Source of the DNA: Panopea generosa
Taxonomy: Eukaryota > Mollusca > Bivalvia > Adapedonta > Hiatellidae
Length of the DNA: 64,000 nt
Assembly: GCA_029582155.1 (NCBI GenBank)
Contig: CM055895.1
Coordinates: forward strand, 44,288,578-44,352,577
Direction of reading: 5' to 3'
A program made the position numbers and the translations under genes. Below are positions 23,252-35,201 of this stretch, piece after piece. Numbering within the stretch: position 1 is the stretch's first letter; the number at the start of each line of letters is the position of its first letter. Under the pieces are notes generated by a model. That model worked only from the letters and a program-made list of their open reading frames with translations, did not search any database and had not been told where the DNA came from.

Positions 23252-24620
23252 GATGTAACTGAGTTCACGTTCGGTAAACCAATGGTACAATGGTTCAATG
23301 ATACACTATACATCACAAATCTGAACATTTTATGACCTAATTCATTGTTTCTCAAAATAACTGATTGTGACGTCCGGTTAAATCGCTGAATCAAAGAAAT
23401 CTAAAAAACAATAAACCGAAGACAACCGCTAGGACTAGATTTAACTTTTTTTTTTCTTTTTTTTTTTTGTATTTTATTATTAAAATAGGCGTGGAACCGT
23501 TGTGAACGTCATTTAAGTTCGTATATTGTTAAACCGACCATCAAAATGTCGATGCTTGTTTGATTACACGAGAAATGTAAAAGTAGTCCGGCTCCAGTGT
23601 TTTATCGAAAACTAAAAGTCTTTAAAAAATTGACGTTGTCCAATGAAAATGCTTTAAATACATATATGATAATGAGATTGGAATTATTTGACAATGGAAA
23701 TTTCTGGAAATACGCATTTCCTAAACATTAATAAAACCTCACTTTAACCTATAAAAGATTATATAATAGCATTTGGTGTTTTATATACAAACATTTTCCC
23801 AGACTCCCCAGCAGCAGGAAGGAATTACTATCCCATGTGCACTGGAATAGGATACTCAGATATATACCCATCCCTCCCAACTCTTCTCACATTTTAGCTC
23901 CTATTCACGACATGAGATCGCCTACGGATTTGAAATCCGTTTTCAATACATTTTTTTAAGTTTGTTTTGTGTGTTTAACATCATCTGCGTCACCTCTTCC
24001 TAACCCGGTGGAAGTTGGCTTTTTCTCTTGTAAAATTCTCTTTTTTTCTAAGTTTGTTCGTTTGTTTTGTGCGTATATATTTGTGTTTAATAAAAACATT
24101 TAAACGTCGTAAAATATTGGAGAAGTAACAACCATATTTTTATATTAAAAATCGATAGAATGAAAAATAAAATCAGAGGAATCCCCGAACCATCACTATA
24201 GATAGGGGACACGTTCTCTCACAGTCTCTCCACCACCCCGTATGAGTGTTCCCCAACAAGAGGGAAAATCCCCATCCTACACTCTCCTTCAACATCTCGG
24301 CTCCCAGTGCACGATGAGGTACCGGGTTTAAAACCAGTTAGAAATATTATTTTTTACATGTTTGAAACCCATTTCAAAATAATCATTTTTCTCACAAATT
24401 TACTAGAATGCAGCATTTTATTTTTAATATATTTATACAACAATTTTAGTACTCTTTTACTCAGGTGTTCTTAGCCCGGAGCTCGTAGTAGATAGGAGGG
24501 GATTGAACCCGGATTGAACAAGGGGTCAACAATATACATTATGTGTCCAGAAAGAAGGGTCAAAGCTCTATATCACATTATACAAAACAAATAGGGTCAA
24601 CAAGAAGGGTCAAAACGGCG
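23252..24620. other. no gene; weak diverged direct repeat
   Basis: A segment near 23,800-23,950 (CTTCTCACATTTTAGCTCCT...) has a diverged relative near 24,190-24,345 (CTTCAACATCTCGGCTCCCA...). Both are followed by a conserved ATGAGRT-type stretch. Nothing coding was recognised. Confidence 0.4.
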
Positions 24621-24624
24621 GCAC

Positions 24625-25800
24625 ATATGTACTAGCCAATATATAGGGAGACGTGCTGGTAGATATGTTGATAGACGTGCATACATGCTGGTAGATATGT
24701 TGATAGACGTAAAGGCATGCTGACAGATATATTTATAGACGTGCAGGCATGCTGATAGACATGTTGATAGACGTGCAGGTATGTTGACAAATTACAAGTA
24801 TGTTGACAGACATGCAGGCATGTTGACAAATTACACAAGTATGTTGATAGACATGCAGGCATGTTGATAGTCGTGTAGGTATGTTGACAAATTAAAAGTA
24901 TGTTGATAGACATACAGGTATGTTGAGAGTCGTGTAGGTATGTTAATAGATATGTGATAGACGTGTAAGGGCATGTTGATAGACTTGCAGGTATGTTGGC
25001 AAATTACAAGTATGTTGATAGACATGCAGGCATGTTAATAGTCGTGAAGGTATGTTGATAATTATGTTGATAGATGTGCAGGCATGCTGATAGATATACT
25101 TATAGACGTGCAGGCATGCTGATAGACATGTTGATAGACGTGCAGGTATGTTGACAAATTACAAGTATGTTGACAGACATGCAGGCATGTTGATAAATTA
25201 CACAAGTATGTTGATAGACATGCAGGCAGGTTGATAGTCGTGTAGGTATGTTGACAAATTAAAAGTATGTTGATAGACATGCAGGTATGTTGATAGTCGT
25301 GTAGGTATGTTGATAGATATGTGATAGCATGTAAGGGCATGTTGATAGACCTGCAGGTATGTTGGCAAATTACAAGTATGTTAATAGACATGCAGGCATG
25401 TTAATAGTCGTGAAGGTATGTTGATAGATATGTGATAGACGTGTAAGGGCATGTTGATAGACGTGTAGGGGCACGTTGACAGACAAGCAGGTATGTTGAT
25501 TGATTACTAGTACGTTGGTAGATATGCAGGTATGTTGATAGTCGTAAAAGTATGTTGGTATATATGTGATGGACGTGTATGGGCAAGTTTATAGACATGC
25601 AGACATGTTGATAGACGTGTACGTATGTTGATTGATGTCGATAGATGTTTATATACATGTTGATAAACATGTAGCTATGTTACAAGACGTGCAGGCATAT
25701 TGATATATGTGGGCGTGTTGATAGACATGTAGGTAGATAAACTAACATGTATGTAGGTTTGTTAAAATGTATATTGACTGGTAAGCATGGAGTATGTAGT
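24625..25800. repeat. minisatellite, ~20-bp unit with ~367-bp higher-order duplication
   Basis: Variants of TGTTGATAGACATGCAGGCA run head to tail with interposed TGACAAATTACAAGTA. A block starting near 24,736 recurs almost unchanged from 25,103 (367-bp offset), so the array grew by duplicating a composite unit. The Cys/Tyr/His-rich minus-strand frames here are translations of the repeat. Confidence 0.9.
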
Positions 25801-25902
25801 GAACATGTATGTAAATAGGTAGCCATGTCGCTATGTTGGCAAGCTATATATCCTTTAATTGGTGACATAGGACGATTGTAACGTATCAGTTACTTGCCGA
25901 GA

Positions 25903-26145
25903 TATGAGTGCTCCAGTACTAGTCACCTTCCAGGATCCCCAAGAAAGAAGTGCGACATATCTAGTTTTGTTGGTGGAGGAAGACTTTAGAATGAATCTGT
26001 GTAAAACTACCATCCTTTTGCAAGTAACTGGCAAACTTTCTTACATGAAGATTTTGGAGCTCATGGGATCAAATCTACGACCGTAGCGGTCAGAGGTGAG
26101 TGATCTTGAGATGCTACCTTACACTACTCGGCCAAGAGGACCCTT
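25903..26145 (-). mobile_element. tRNA-derived SINE, family C, copy 2
   Basis: Read on the minus strand: head GGTCCTCTTGGCCGAGTAGT, B-box-like GTAGATTTGATCCCATGAG, then GTAAGAAAGTTTGCCAGTTA and CAGATTCATTCTAAAGTCTTC. This is the most complete family C copy in the window. The plus-strand frame at 25,904-26,086 is an artefact of the element. Confidence 0.75.
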
Positions 26146-26505
26146 GTAGTATTGAAATATTTGTATATGATTATGCTGTTTGTTGATTGTGAAATTTAGT
26201 ATTAAATAAATAAAGGTGGAAAGTAGGGTCAACGCTTATGATGAAGAAGCGCTGAGAAAATTTCAGAACCAATGGTATTTCATTAATGAAATTGTGAACA
26301 TATTCTAAAACTGTAAATATCATTAACGATAGGCTGATAATGTTGCTCTCATCCAGTGTTTCACAATCACAATGAAACAAAAATAAAACATAATCTGACT
26401 AAAAGCACTTTATGAACTTCTGTTGCCAAATCAGTGTGATGTCTTTCGGATCAGAAAAAAAACAACAAGCAAATATTAGTATTTAATTTAACTATACACA
26501 ATAAA
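26146..26505. other. short unassigned spacer
   Basis: No gene or repeat was recognised. The 69-codon minus-strand frame at 26,171-26,380 lacks any domain. Confidence 0.4.
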
Positions 26506-26509
26506 ATTG

Positions 26510-29030
26510 AATTAGGTGCATACATATATTATAGTTTGTACATGTATATTAGGCATACATGCATTATAGTGTGTACAGGTATATCAGGCATACATGTATT
26601 ATAGTGTGAACATGTATATCAGACATATATGTATAATAGTTTGTACAGGTATATCAGGCATACATGTATTATAGTGTGTACAGGTATATCAGGCATATAT
26701 GTATAATAGTGTGTACAGATATATCAGGGATATATGTATAATAGTTTGTACATATATATCAGGCATATATGTATTATAGTGTGTACAGGTATATCAGGTA
26801 TACATGTTCTATAGTGTGAACATGTATACCAGGCATATATGTATAATAGTGCGTACAGGTATATCACACATTCATGTATTATAGTGTGTACAGCTATATC
26901 ATGCATCCATGTATTATAGTGTGTACATGTATATCAGGCATCCATGTATTAAAGTGTGTACAGTATATCAGGCATACATGTTCCATAGTGTGTACATGTA
27001 TATCAGGCATTCATGTATTATAGTGTGTACATGTATATCAGGAATACATGTATTATAGTGTGTACAGGTATATCAGGCATTCATGTATAGTAGTGTGTAC
27101 AGGTATATCAGACATACATGTATTATAGTGTGTACATGTATATCAGGCATACATGTATCATAGTGTGTACAGGTATATTAGGCATCAATGTATTATAGTG
27201 TGTTCAGGTATATCAGGCATACATGTATTACAGTGTGTACAAGTATATCAGGCGTACATGTATTATAGTGTGTACAGGTATATCAGGAATACATGTATTA
27301 TAGTTAGTACATGTATATCAGGCATATATGTATTATAGTGTGTACAGATATATCAGGCATTCATGTATCATAGTGTGTACAGGTATATCAGGCAAACGTG
27401 TATCATAGTGTGTACATGTATAACAGGCATACATGTATTATAGTGTGTACAGGTATATCAGGCATACATGTATTATAGTGTGTACAGGTATATCAGGCAT
27501 CAGTATATTATAGTGTGTACAGGTATAACAGGCATACATGTATTTTAGTGTGTACAGGTATATCAGGCGTACATGTATCATAGTGTGTAAAGGTATATCA
27601 GGCGTACATGTATTATAGTGTGTACAAGTATATCAGGCGTACATGTATTATAGTGTGTACAGGTATATCAGGCATCCATGTATTATAGTGTGAACAAGTA
27701 TATCAGGCATCCATGTATAATAGTGTGAATAAGTATATCAGGCGTACATGTTTTATAGTGTGTGCAGGTATATGAGGCGTACATGTATTATAGTGTGTAC
27801 AGGTATATCAGGCGTACATGTATCATAGTGTGAATAGGTATATCAGGTGTACATGTATTATATTGTTTACAGGTATATCAGGCGTACATGTATCATAGTG
27901 TGTACAGGTATACCAGGCGTACATGTATCAAAGTGTGAACAGGTAAATCAGGCGTTCATGTATCATAGTGTGAACAGGTATATCAGGCGTCCATGTATTA
28001 TAGTGTGAACAGGTATATCAGGCGTCCACGTATTGTAGTTTGAACAGGTATATCAGGCGTCCACGTATTATAGTTTGAACAGGTATATCAGACATACATG
28101 TATTATAGTGTGTACAGGTATATCAAACATACATGTATTATAGTGTGTACAGGTATATCAGACATACACGTATTATAGTTTGTACAGGTATATCAGGCAT
28201 ACATGTATTATAGTGTGTACAGATATATCAAACATACACTAATTATAGTGAGTACAGGTATAACAGGCTTACATGTATTATAGTGTGAACAGGTATATCA
28301 GGCATACATATATTATAGTGTGTACAGATATATCAGGCATACATGTATCATAGTGTGTACAGATATATCAGGCATACATGTATTATAGTGTGTACAGATA
28401 TATCAAACATACATGTATTATAGTGTGTACAGGTGCATCAGGCATACACTTATTATAGTATGTACAGGTATATCAGGCATACATGTATTATAGTATGTAC
28501 AGGTGTATCAGGCATACATGTATTATAGTGTGTACAGGTATATCAGGCATACATGTATTAAAATGTATACAGATATATCAAACATACATGTTTTATAGTT
28601 TATACAGGTGTATCAGGCATACAAGTATTATAGTGTGTACAGGTGTATCAGGCATACATGTATTATAGTGTGCACAGGTATATCAGGCATACATGTATTA
28701 TAGTGTGTACAGGTTTATCAGGCGTACACTTATTATAGTGTGTACAGGTATAACAGGCATACATGTATTGTAGTGTGTACTGATATATCAGACATACATG
28801 TATTATAGTGTGTACATGAATATTAGGCATACATGTATTACATGTATAGTGTGTACAGGTATATCAGATATGTATATATTATAGTGTGTACAGGTATATC
28901 AGGCATACATGTATTATAGTGTGTACTGGTATATCAGGCATACGTGCATTATAGTGTGTACATGAATATCAGGCATACATGTAGTATAGTGTTTACAGGT
29001 ATATCAGGCATGTATGTATCAGGCTTCTCA
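26510..29030. repeat. minisatellite, 35-bp unit, about 70 copies
   Basis: The unit is CATACATGTATTATAGTG followed by TGTACAGGTATATCAGG, with scattered substitutions and few indels. Each unit contains the palindrome TACATGTA. The array is unusually long and well phased. Short plus-strand frames within it are repeat translations. Confidence 0.95.
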
Positions 29031-29334
29031 ACAAGCCATTTAAGCACAGGGGCACCCCAGGCTTGACTATCAGAAATGGTATTCCCCTAGCTCTTGAATT
29101 CTTTACAAAATTTTGCAATAGCTTACTTTCCTCTAAATCATTATTTTTCTTTGCAAATCTTTTTCTCATTTTAATGTCTAAAATGAAACATATTTAATAT
29201 GATGACTTCATCTGATTAATGCAAGTTTTACTAATGAAATATGTTTAAATGAGTGCCTTACACAGCGCTTCAAAATGTGTTGAAGGTGTTTAAGCGCTCT
29301 TATCCCAGCGCTTACATTCATTCCTGTGGAGATT
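29031..29334. other. unique spacer between the array and an orphan unit
   Basis: About 300 bases of non-repeat sequence with no open frame of interest on the plus strand. Confidence 0.4.
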
Positions 29335-29375
29335 ACATGTATTATAGTGTGTACAGGTATATCAATCATACATAT
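29335..29375. repeat. orphan unit of the 35-bp minisatellite
   Basis: ACATGTATTATAGTGTGTAC followed by AGGTATATCA reproduces one unit of the 26.5-29.0 kb array, 300 bases beyond its end. Confidence 0.8.
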
Positions 29376-29479
29376 GTATGTATGTGTTTTTTTAGGTGAA
29401 TTGAAAACAGTTAATTTCAAATACAGTTTCCGGTTAAAAGTATTTTCTTCTCCATTTTTTGTGTACTTTTATGAGTAGG

Positions 29480-29485
29480 GTTGAC

Positions 29486-29522
<37 letters not shown>

Positions 29523-29523
29523 A

Positions 29524-29591
<68 letters not shown>

Positions 29592-29866
29592 TTTTGCATC
29601 ATTTTATGCTATCGATGACTAACAGACGATCAGTTAACCTAACCATTGTTTCCTGGGATCCTGAAAGGTTAACCAGTCATCGAACACACCAATCTTTGCA
29701 AGTAACTGTTAACATTCCCACTTGAATCAGTGGTGAGAGATGCATAATAGTGGGACACAATGTCGTATATCAATCATCATGGAGACTGTTGCCGGTTGGG
29801 GATTCGAACTCACGATCCTTGGCTTGATCGTCAGACGTGTAACCGACTGAGGTAAATGGGCCCAGC
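29480..29866 (-). mobile_element. tRNA-derived SINE, family A, copy 2, with expanded tail
   Basis: Same head and body as the copy at 4,945-5,234. The ATTG-type tail has expanded to about 100 bp. Target-site duplications TTATGAGTAGG lie at 29,469-29,479 and 29,867-29,877 (11 bp, exact). Confidence 0.9.
29484..29588. repeat. (ATTG)n microsatellite forming the SINE tail
   Basis: About 25 ATTG units with one ATTA interruption, at the 3' end of SINE A copy 2. Confidence 0.95.
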
Positions 29867-29940
29867 TTATGAGTAGGAAGACATCTGAGAAGTATTTATA
29901 GGGAAGGTTTTAGCAAATTCCATGAGCTAAAATTTCCTGT

Positions 29941-30760
29941 TGTACAAGTGTATCAGTGTATATTCAACCATGTCTTGTTCAGGTGTGTATATGCAATGTT
30001 GTTGTACAAGTGTATTGGTGTATATGCAACCATGTCTTGTTCAGGTGTATATTTGCTATGTCGTTGTACAAGTGTATCAGTGTATATGCAACCATGTCTT
30101 GTTCAGGTGTATATGCAATGTTGTTGTACAAGTGTATCAGTGTATATGCAACCATGTCTTGTTCAGGTGTATATTTGCTATGTTGTTGTACAAGTGTATC
30201 AGTGTATATGCAACCATGTCTTGTTCAGGTGTGTATATGCAATGTTGTTGTACAAGTGTATCAGTGTATATGCAACCATGTCTTGTTCAGGTGTATATTT
30301 GCTGTTGTTGTACAAGTGTATTGGTGTATATGCAACCATGTCTTGTTCAGGTGTGTATATGCAATGTTGTTGTACAAGTGTATCAGTGTATATGCAACCA
30401 TGTCTTGTTCAGGTGTATATGCTATGTTGTTGTACAAGTGTATTGGTGTATATGCAACCATGTCTTGTTCAGGTGTATATTTGCTATGTTGTTGTACAAG
30501 TGTATCAGTGTATATGCAACCATGTCTTGTTCAGGTGTATATTTGCTATGTTGTTGTACAAGTGTATCAGTGTATATGCAACCATGTCTTGTTCAGGTGT
30601 GTATATGCAATGTTGTTGTACAAGTGTATCAGTGTATATGCAACCATGTCTTGTTCAGGTGTATATTTGCTATGTCGTTGTACAAGTGTATCAGTGTATA
30701 TGCAACCATGTCTTGTTCAGGTGAATATTTGCTATGTTGTTGTAAAAGTGACTCCAAGTG
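29941..30760. repeat. minisatellite, 62-bp unit (60-bp variants), 13 copies
   Basis: The start TGTACAAGTGTAT recurs at 29,941, 30,003, 30,065, 30,125, 30,187 and onward to 30,741, with steps of 62 or 60. The unit includes CAACCATGTCTTGTTCAGGT. The unit length is not a multiple of three and the unit lacks stops, so all three plus frames stay open for 258-297 codons. I treat these frames as artefacts. Confidence 0.95.
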
Positions 30761-30764
30761 TATC

Positions 30765-31245
30765 AGTGCGTAACATGTACATCTACCTAATACAGTCCGT
30801 AACTTGCATATCTACCGTAATACAATCCGTAACTTGCACACCTACGTAATACAGTCTGATACTTGCATACCTACGTAATACAGTCCGTGACTTGCACATT
30901 TATCCTAATACAGTCTGTAATTTGCACATCTACCCTTATACAGTCAGTTACTTGCACATCTACCTAATACAGTCCGAAAATTGCTTACCTACGTTAATAG
31001 TCGGAAACATGCACATTTACCCTAATACAGTCTGTAATTTGCAAATATACGATACAATCGGAAAGTTGCACAATTATGCTTATACAGTCAGAAACTTGTT
31101 TATATACGCTTATACAGTCTGAAACTTGCACATTTATTCTATTACAGTATAAAACTTCCACATCTACGCTAAAACAGTCTGAAATCTGCACATGCCGAAA
31201 TCTGCTCATAGTCTAATACAGTCTTAAATCTGCCAATCTACGCCC
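30765..31245. repeat. degenerate minisatellite, ~30-bp unit, about 15 copies
   Basis: Variants of TAATACAGTCCGTAACTTGC followed by ACATCTACC. It adjoins the 62-bp array directly and is much more diverged. Confidence 0.9.
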
Positions 31246-31370
31246 ATACTATCATTCAGATGTCGGACTGATTGCCGTCTCTTAGTTGATAGAAACCATC
31301 CGATAGAAACACAGCGAAGGCAAATAAATGAATATGAAACAAGACTTTAAATTCGTCAATTTCCTTACAA

Positions 31371-31613
31371 TTGTCTCAAATTAACGGCAATGAAAAATTA
31401 ACATCCATCAAAGTGTCCGTTCCTGATGTGCCGCGACAATATACCTCTTCAGATTGTGGCATTTTCGTAATTGCATTTCTTACTGAAACTTTTTTCACTA
31501 ATTTTGAATTTAATATAAGTCAGTGTCGTTTTTATATACCTCTTATGAGGACCCATTTACTAAATTGTTTAAACAATTGTTGTTGTTTTTTAATTTCAAT
31601 CACTGAAAAGTGA
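31371..31613 (+). pseudogene. C-terminal fragment of a Ulp1-type (C48) cysteine protease
   Basis: Ulp1-family proteases cleave SUMO-like conjugates with a His-Asp-Gln-Cys catalytic set. Around residues 22-35 this frame has Arg-Gln-Tyr-Thr-Ser-Ser-Asp-Cys-Gly-Ile-Phe-Val-Ile-Ala-Phe, the oxyanion Gln and nucleophile Cys in standard spacing. A helix with Cys-Arg-Phe-Tyr-Ile-Pro-Leu-Met-Arg follows. The catalytic His and Asp are not found upstream, so only the last ~60 residues of the domain are present. Lone Ulp1 domains of this kind are often carried by DNA transposons in invertebrates. No transposase was found nearby. It could also be a terminal exon of a cellular or transposon gene, with upstream exons outside recognition. 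Confidence 0.6.
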
Positions 31614-31726
31614 TCCATTTAATCACCCTGTAATAGGTCTGTGAGGGTCGGGGTGGGCCATCCCTCAACAAACCGTACAAATATATATATCAGTCAAGTT
31701 GTAACATACATTCATATATATACACT

Positions 31727-31951
31727 GAAAGGAAAAAGAAAGCATACATTTTGGTTTTTGAAATTATTTCATTATTGACTAAGTTTATTCATGTGATGGA
31801 AAAATGAACTGATTTTTTCTTATTGTTTTGCTTTGAAATGAATTAGATGTTTGTTTTTTGATTCAACAAATATACAAAATTTATATGCAATACATTTTTT
31901 GTTCCTTGACCTGTCGACGTTTATAGGTATGTATACTTTCTTTTTCCTTTC
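31727..31951. mobile_element. 225-bp MITE-like element with 23-bp inverted termini
   Basis: The left terminus at 31,727-31,749 (GAAAGGAAAAAGAAAG, then CATACAT) matches the reverse complement of 31,929-31,951 with one mismatch. The interior is AT-rich and non-coding. No clear target duplication is visible. Confidence 0.65.
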
Positions 31952-32716
31952 ACCGAATACACATATATACATTAATCTTAAATGGGACACACCGTTCTAA
32001 ACAAATTATAGATTGTAGCTCGAGCTAAAACAAAAATCAAACAGAAATAAAATATAATTTGACACAGCAGATGATAGTATAAGAAAAATTATGTTGTCTA
32101 ATGACTTCAGGAGATTTTTCTCTCTTAAGTCTATAGTGGCTTGCTTGGTGTAGGACCTTAATAAATATTAAATATGTATTTTGGTGTATCTCTTTTTATA
32201 GAAAAGATAAAGTGGCAATAATTACATGAATTTTATTATATTGGGGTTGTTTTTGTGTGTTTATATTTATTAGAGGTATCTATAATTGGAATGGTTTATA
32301 AACACAATTTTTTGTGTGTTAATTGATGTTGTTTATTGAAAGCCAGGAGAAGACATTAAAAAAATATCAAAGATACCTCAGTTCATTTTATATTTTTCCA
32401 GTAAAATTTATCTGTATTTGAGAACAATTGTTATTTGGATACTTTTCCAATAGAAAAAAATGCCAAAAATGCCGCAAGTCGAGTCCAAAATTAAAAAAAT
32501 AAAACGCATTGTATTTGTAGATTACTAGAGTTTATTGATGATATGATATTGTGTGATTATTAAATGTGTTCAATAAAATGGTTCCATAAAGCATACGTAA
32601 ATAATCCAGAGAGCTCTTTGTGGAAATGTGGAAACTATAAATGATTGAAGATGAATTAGAAAAAAAATGTGAGAAAAATCTGTGATTAGAAGAAATACTT
32701 TATGAGTTTTATATTG
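31952..32716. other. AT-rich spacer, no gene
   Basis: Nothing recognisable on either strand. Confidence 0.45.
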
Positions 32717-32743
32717 TACCTTATACTTCTTTTCAAAATGACA
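32717..32743. repeat. 27-bp target-site duplication, left copy
   Basis: TACCTTATACTTCTTTTC followed by AAAATGACA matches 36,080-36,106 with one C/T difference. Confidence 0.9.
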
Positions 32744-33682
32744 AAAAAAAGATTTCAGGAATCGGTAAATAAATTATCAGAACTTCTATATTACTACTCA
32801 ACCAGGGGTAGAGTTATGTTAATGGGAGATGTAAATGCACATCTCAACTCTTCTAAACAATCCAAGGACATTGGTGACAGAAGTCTATTACTGCTGACAT
32901 TAATTAATAACCATACGCTAGTATCAGTTAACTCCCTTGACATGTGTGCTGGCGGTAGTAACTCATTCGTTTCATATGATGGAACAAAAAGCTCTTTAAT
33001 AGATCATATTTTTATTTCACAAGAGCAAACTGATCTTATCAATGCTTGTGAAATTATTGATGATAGCTCTGTTAATATGTCTAGACATAGGCCTGTGTTC
33101 TGTAGTATGTGTGTTCCACAACTTGAATTAAACACTAATAGTTTTGATACAGAGCCTAGACTAAAATGGTCAAAAGCGACTCCCGAGGTTTTACTACAGT
33201 GCACTTTGTCTTTAGATTAAAATGTGGATTTGCTTCATTTATTACAAGGTGATATTGTTGATACGAATGGAATTGATGTTCTATACGAGACACTAGTATC
33301 ATCGTTAATTAGTTCGTCACATACATATATCCCAAAAACTAAATTTAGGCATTATTTAAAGCCATACTGGTCAGCAAAATTGACCAATTACCGTCGTAAA
33401 GTTGACGATTGTCGTAAAGCCTGGGTCGCAAATGGTAGACCCCATGATACTAATTCAGATATAAAAAAATCAAAAACAAATTTTCGCAGGGAACATAGAC
33501 GCGCTATTGAAGAATATTTACTGTTATTAAACTGCGAAGTTGACGAATCCCTTGAACTTGATAGTATGGCATTTTGGAAGGTTATAAATAGCCGACGGCA
33601 AAAATCGTGTTATTCTGTAGGTAATGAAATGAAATTTGGTGAATGTTTTTGTAGAAATGCAGAACAAATTACAATGCACTGA
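32744..33682 (+). pseudogene. LINE ORF2, endonuclease C-terminal half and linker
   Basis: The frame opens within the APE domain. Gly-Asp-Val-Asn-Ala-His (near 32,825) is the conserved Asp/Asn block, Ser-Leu-Ile-Asp-His-Ile (near 32,995) holds the structural Asp, and Ser-Arg-His-Arg-Pro-Val (near 33,085) holds the catalytic His. A TAA at 33,218 interrupts the frame, which then continues in phase through a basic linker (Tyr-Trp-Ser-Ala-Lys-Leu, Arg-Arg-Glu-His-Arg-Arg) to a TGA at 33,680. The amino-terminal endonuclease half, including the catalytic Glu, is absent because of 5' truncation. Without it, no independent activity is expected. Confidence 0.85.
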
Positions 33683-33763
33683 GGTAATTACTTTAAACAG
33701 TTATACACTCCATCTGATCATTTAAACTATGAGCCAAAGTTTAAAGCAGACATCGAGAATAAA

Positions 33764-35102
33764 ATGACAAATGTGAATTCTGAGATATTTGTTAATAACT
33801 GTTCGACTGTATCAGTAGCTCAGGTGTCTTTAGAATCTGTCAGCCTGGCATTGCGTAAAGCGAAAACGGCCAAAGCCGGAGGAATAGACAAAATAGTTTA
33901 TGAACATTTAATATATAGTGGTATAGTTGTCAGAAAATTACTTTCTAAACTATATACTGCTATGTTACAATTATCATATATACCTAGAAGCATGAAAAGG
34001 GTTGTAATTATCACATTATTTAAAGGTGGTAACAAACCGAGAAATGACCCCGACAGTTACCGTGCTATTACCTTATCCTCCGTTTTTGTTAGACTGTATG
34101 AAAATATACTTCTTAACAAAATTGATACTGATGGTTACTCTTTAAAGTTCAACAGTCTTCAATACGGTTTTCAAAAAAAAATTGGGCTGTGTTATGACAT
34201 CTTACACTGTAAAGGAATGCATTTGCCTAAGTAAGGAGTTAGACTCTAAGCTGTTTGTATGTTACCTTGATGCACAGAAAGCATTTGATAGGGTTTGGCA
34301 TGATGGTTTGTTTAGTAAATTGTACGATCTTCAATTAACTATGCAGATTTACAAAGCTTTCGTGAGCCTATACTCAGATTTAGAGAGCTGTGTTAAATTT
34401 CAGGGGTTTTATTCAGACTGGTTCCCAGTTCTACAGGGAACCCGACAGGGTGAGGTAACAAGTCCCATGCTCTATTTATTATTCATTGATGGACTAATAA
34501 AAGAGCTGCATGATTCAGGCTTAGGTCTATGCTCGTTCGATTTAAATATTTCCAGCCCGACTGTCGCAGATGATATGTGTTTGATCTCCCTTTCGAAGTC
34601 CGCTCTAGATCAAATGATGAACATTTGCTACCGATATGCTTGTCACTTGCGTTATGATTACAATGCAAAAAAATGCGCAGTAGTTGTTTTTAACGAAGAC
34701 TATCGTGATTTTAAAAATATTAAACGCACATGGCGATTATGTCCCAAACATGTAGCTGAGTGTGACCAATACACTCATTTGGGAATTACATTTCATAAAT
34801 ATTATGATACATACGTATGTAGTGGTGTCCATGAGCAAGGCTTACATCCTTTAACGTCATATAATATTTATAAATCTGTTGTTCTTCCAAAGGCTCTTTA
34901 TGGTTGCGAATTATGGAATTACATGAATGGCGCACAGTTATTAGATATGGAACGCTGTCATCGAATGTGCATTAAATGTTTGCAAGGCATTTCTACAAAT
35001 ACGCGGACTCACGTATCTTTATGCATGGTAGGCAGTAGGTCTATAGAATCAGAGATAGATTACCGTAAACTGACATTTTTTGGTCAACTGTGTAATCTCT
35101 AG
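33764..35102 (+). pseudogene. LINE ORF2, reverse transcriptase domain
   Basis: The polymerase that copies LINE RNA at the nicked target. The first part (33,764-34,180) has Ala-Lys-Thr-Ala-Lys-Ala-Gly-Gly-Ile-Asp and Ser-Tyr-Arg-Ala-Ile-Thr-Leu-Ser-Ser, both fingers motifs. A one-base shift in the A-run near 34,175 moves to the second frame. That frame has motif A (Tyr-Leu-Asp-Ala-Gln-Lys-Ala-Phe-Asp, near 34,265), motif B (Arg-Gln-Gly-Glu-Val-Thr-Ser-Pro, near 34,445) and motif C (Ala-Asp-Asp, near 34,567). All three catalytic Asp positions survive. The thumb follows (His-Leu-Gly-Ile-Thr-Phe; Ala-Leu-Tyr-Gly-Cys-Glu-Leu-Trp). TAG at 35,100 closes the frame. Confidence 0.9.
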
Positions 35103-35201
35103 GGTCATTTTCTTGCAAGGAATATATTCCTTTATAGACTTATCCGATAAAACGATGCGCCATATCGTAAAAGTGGATTCATTCCTGATATTTATAAGGT
35201 A

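Noticed and set aside
24632..25868. Cys/Tyr/His-rich minus-strand ORFs
   Set aside because: Translations of the ~20-bp minisatellite; not a zinc-finger or antimicrobial peptide gene.
25904..26086. Plus-strand 60-codon ORF
   Set aside because: Antisense of SINE C copy 2.
29940..30849. Three overlapping plus-strand ORFs of 258-297 codons
   Set aside because: They translate the same 62-bp tandem unit in three phases; no start context, domain or splice signal distinguishes any of them.
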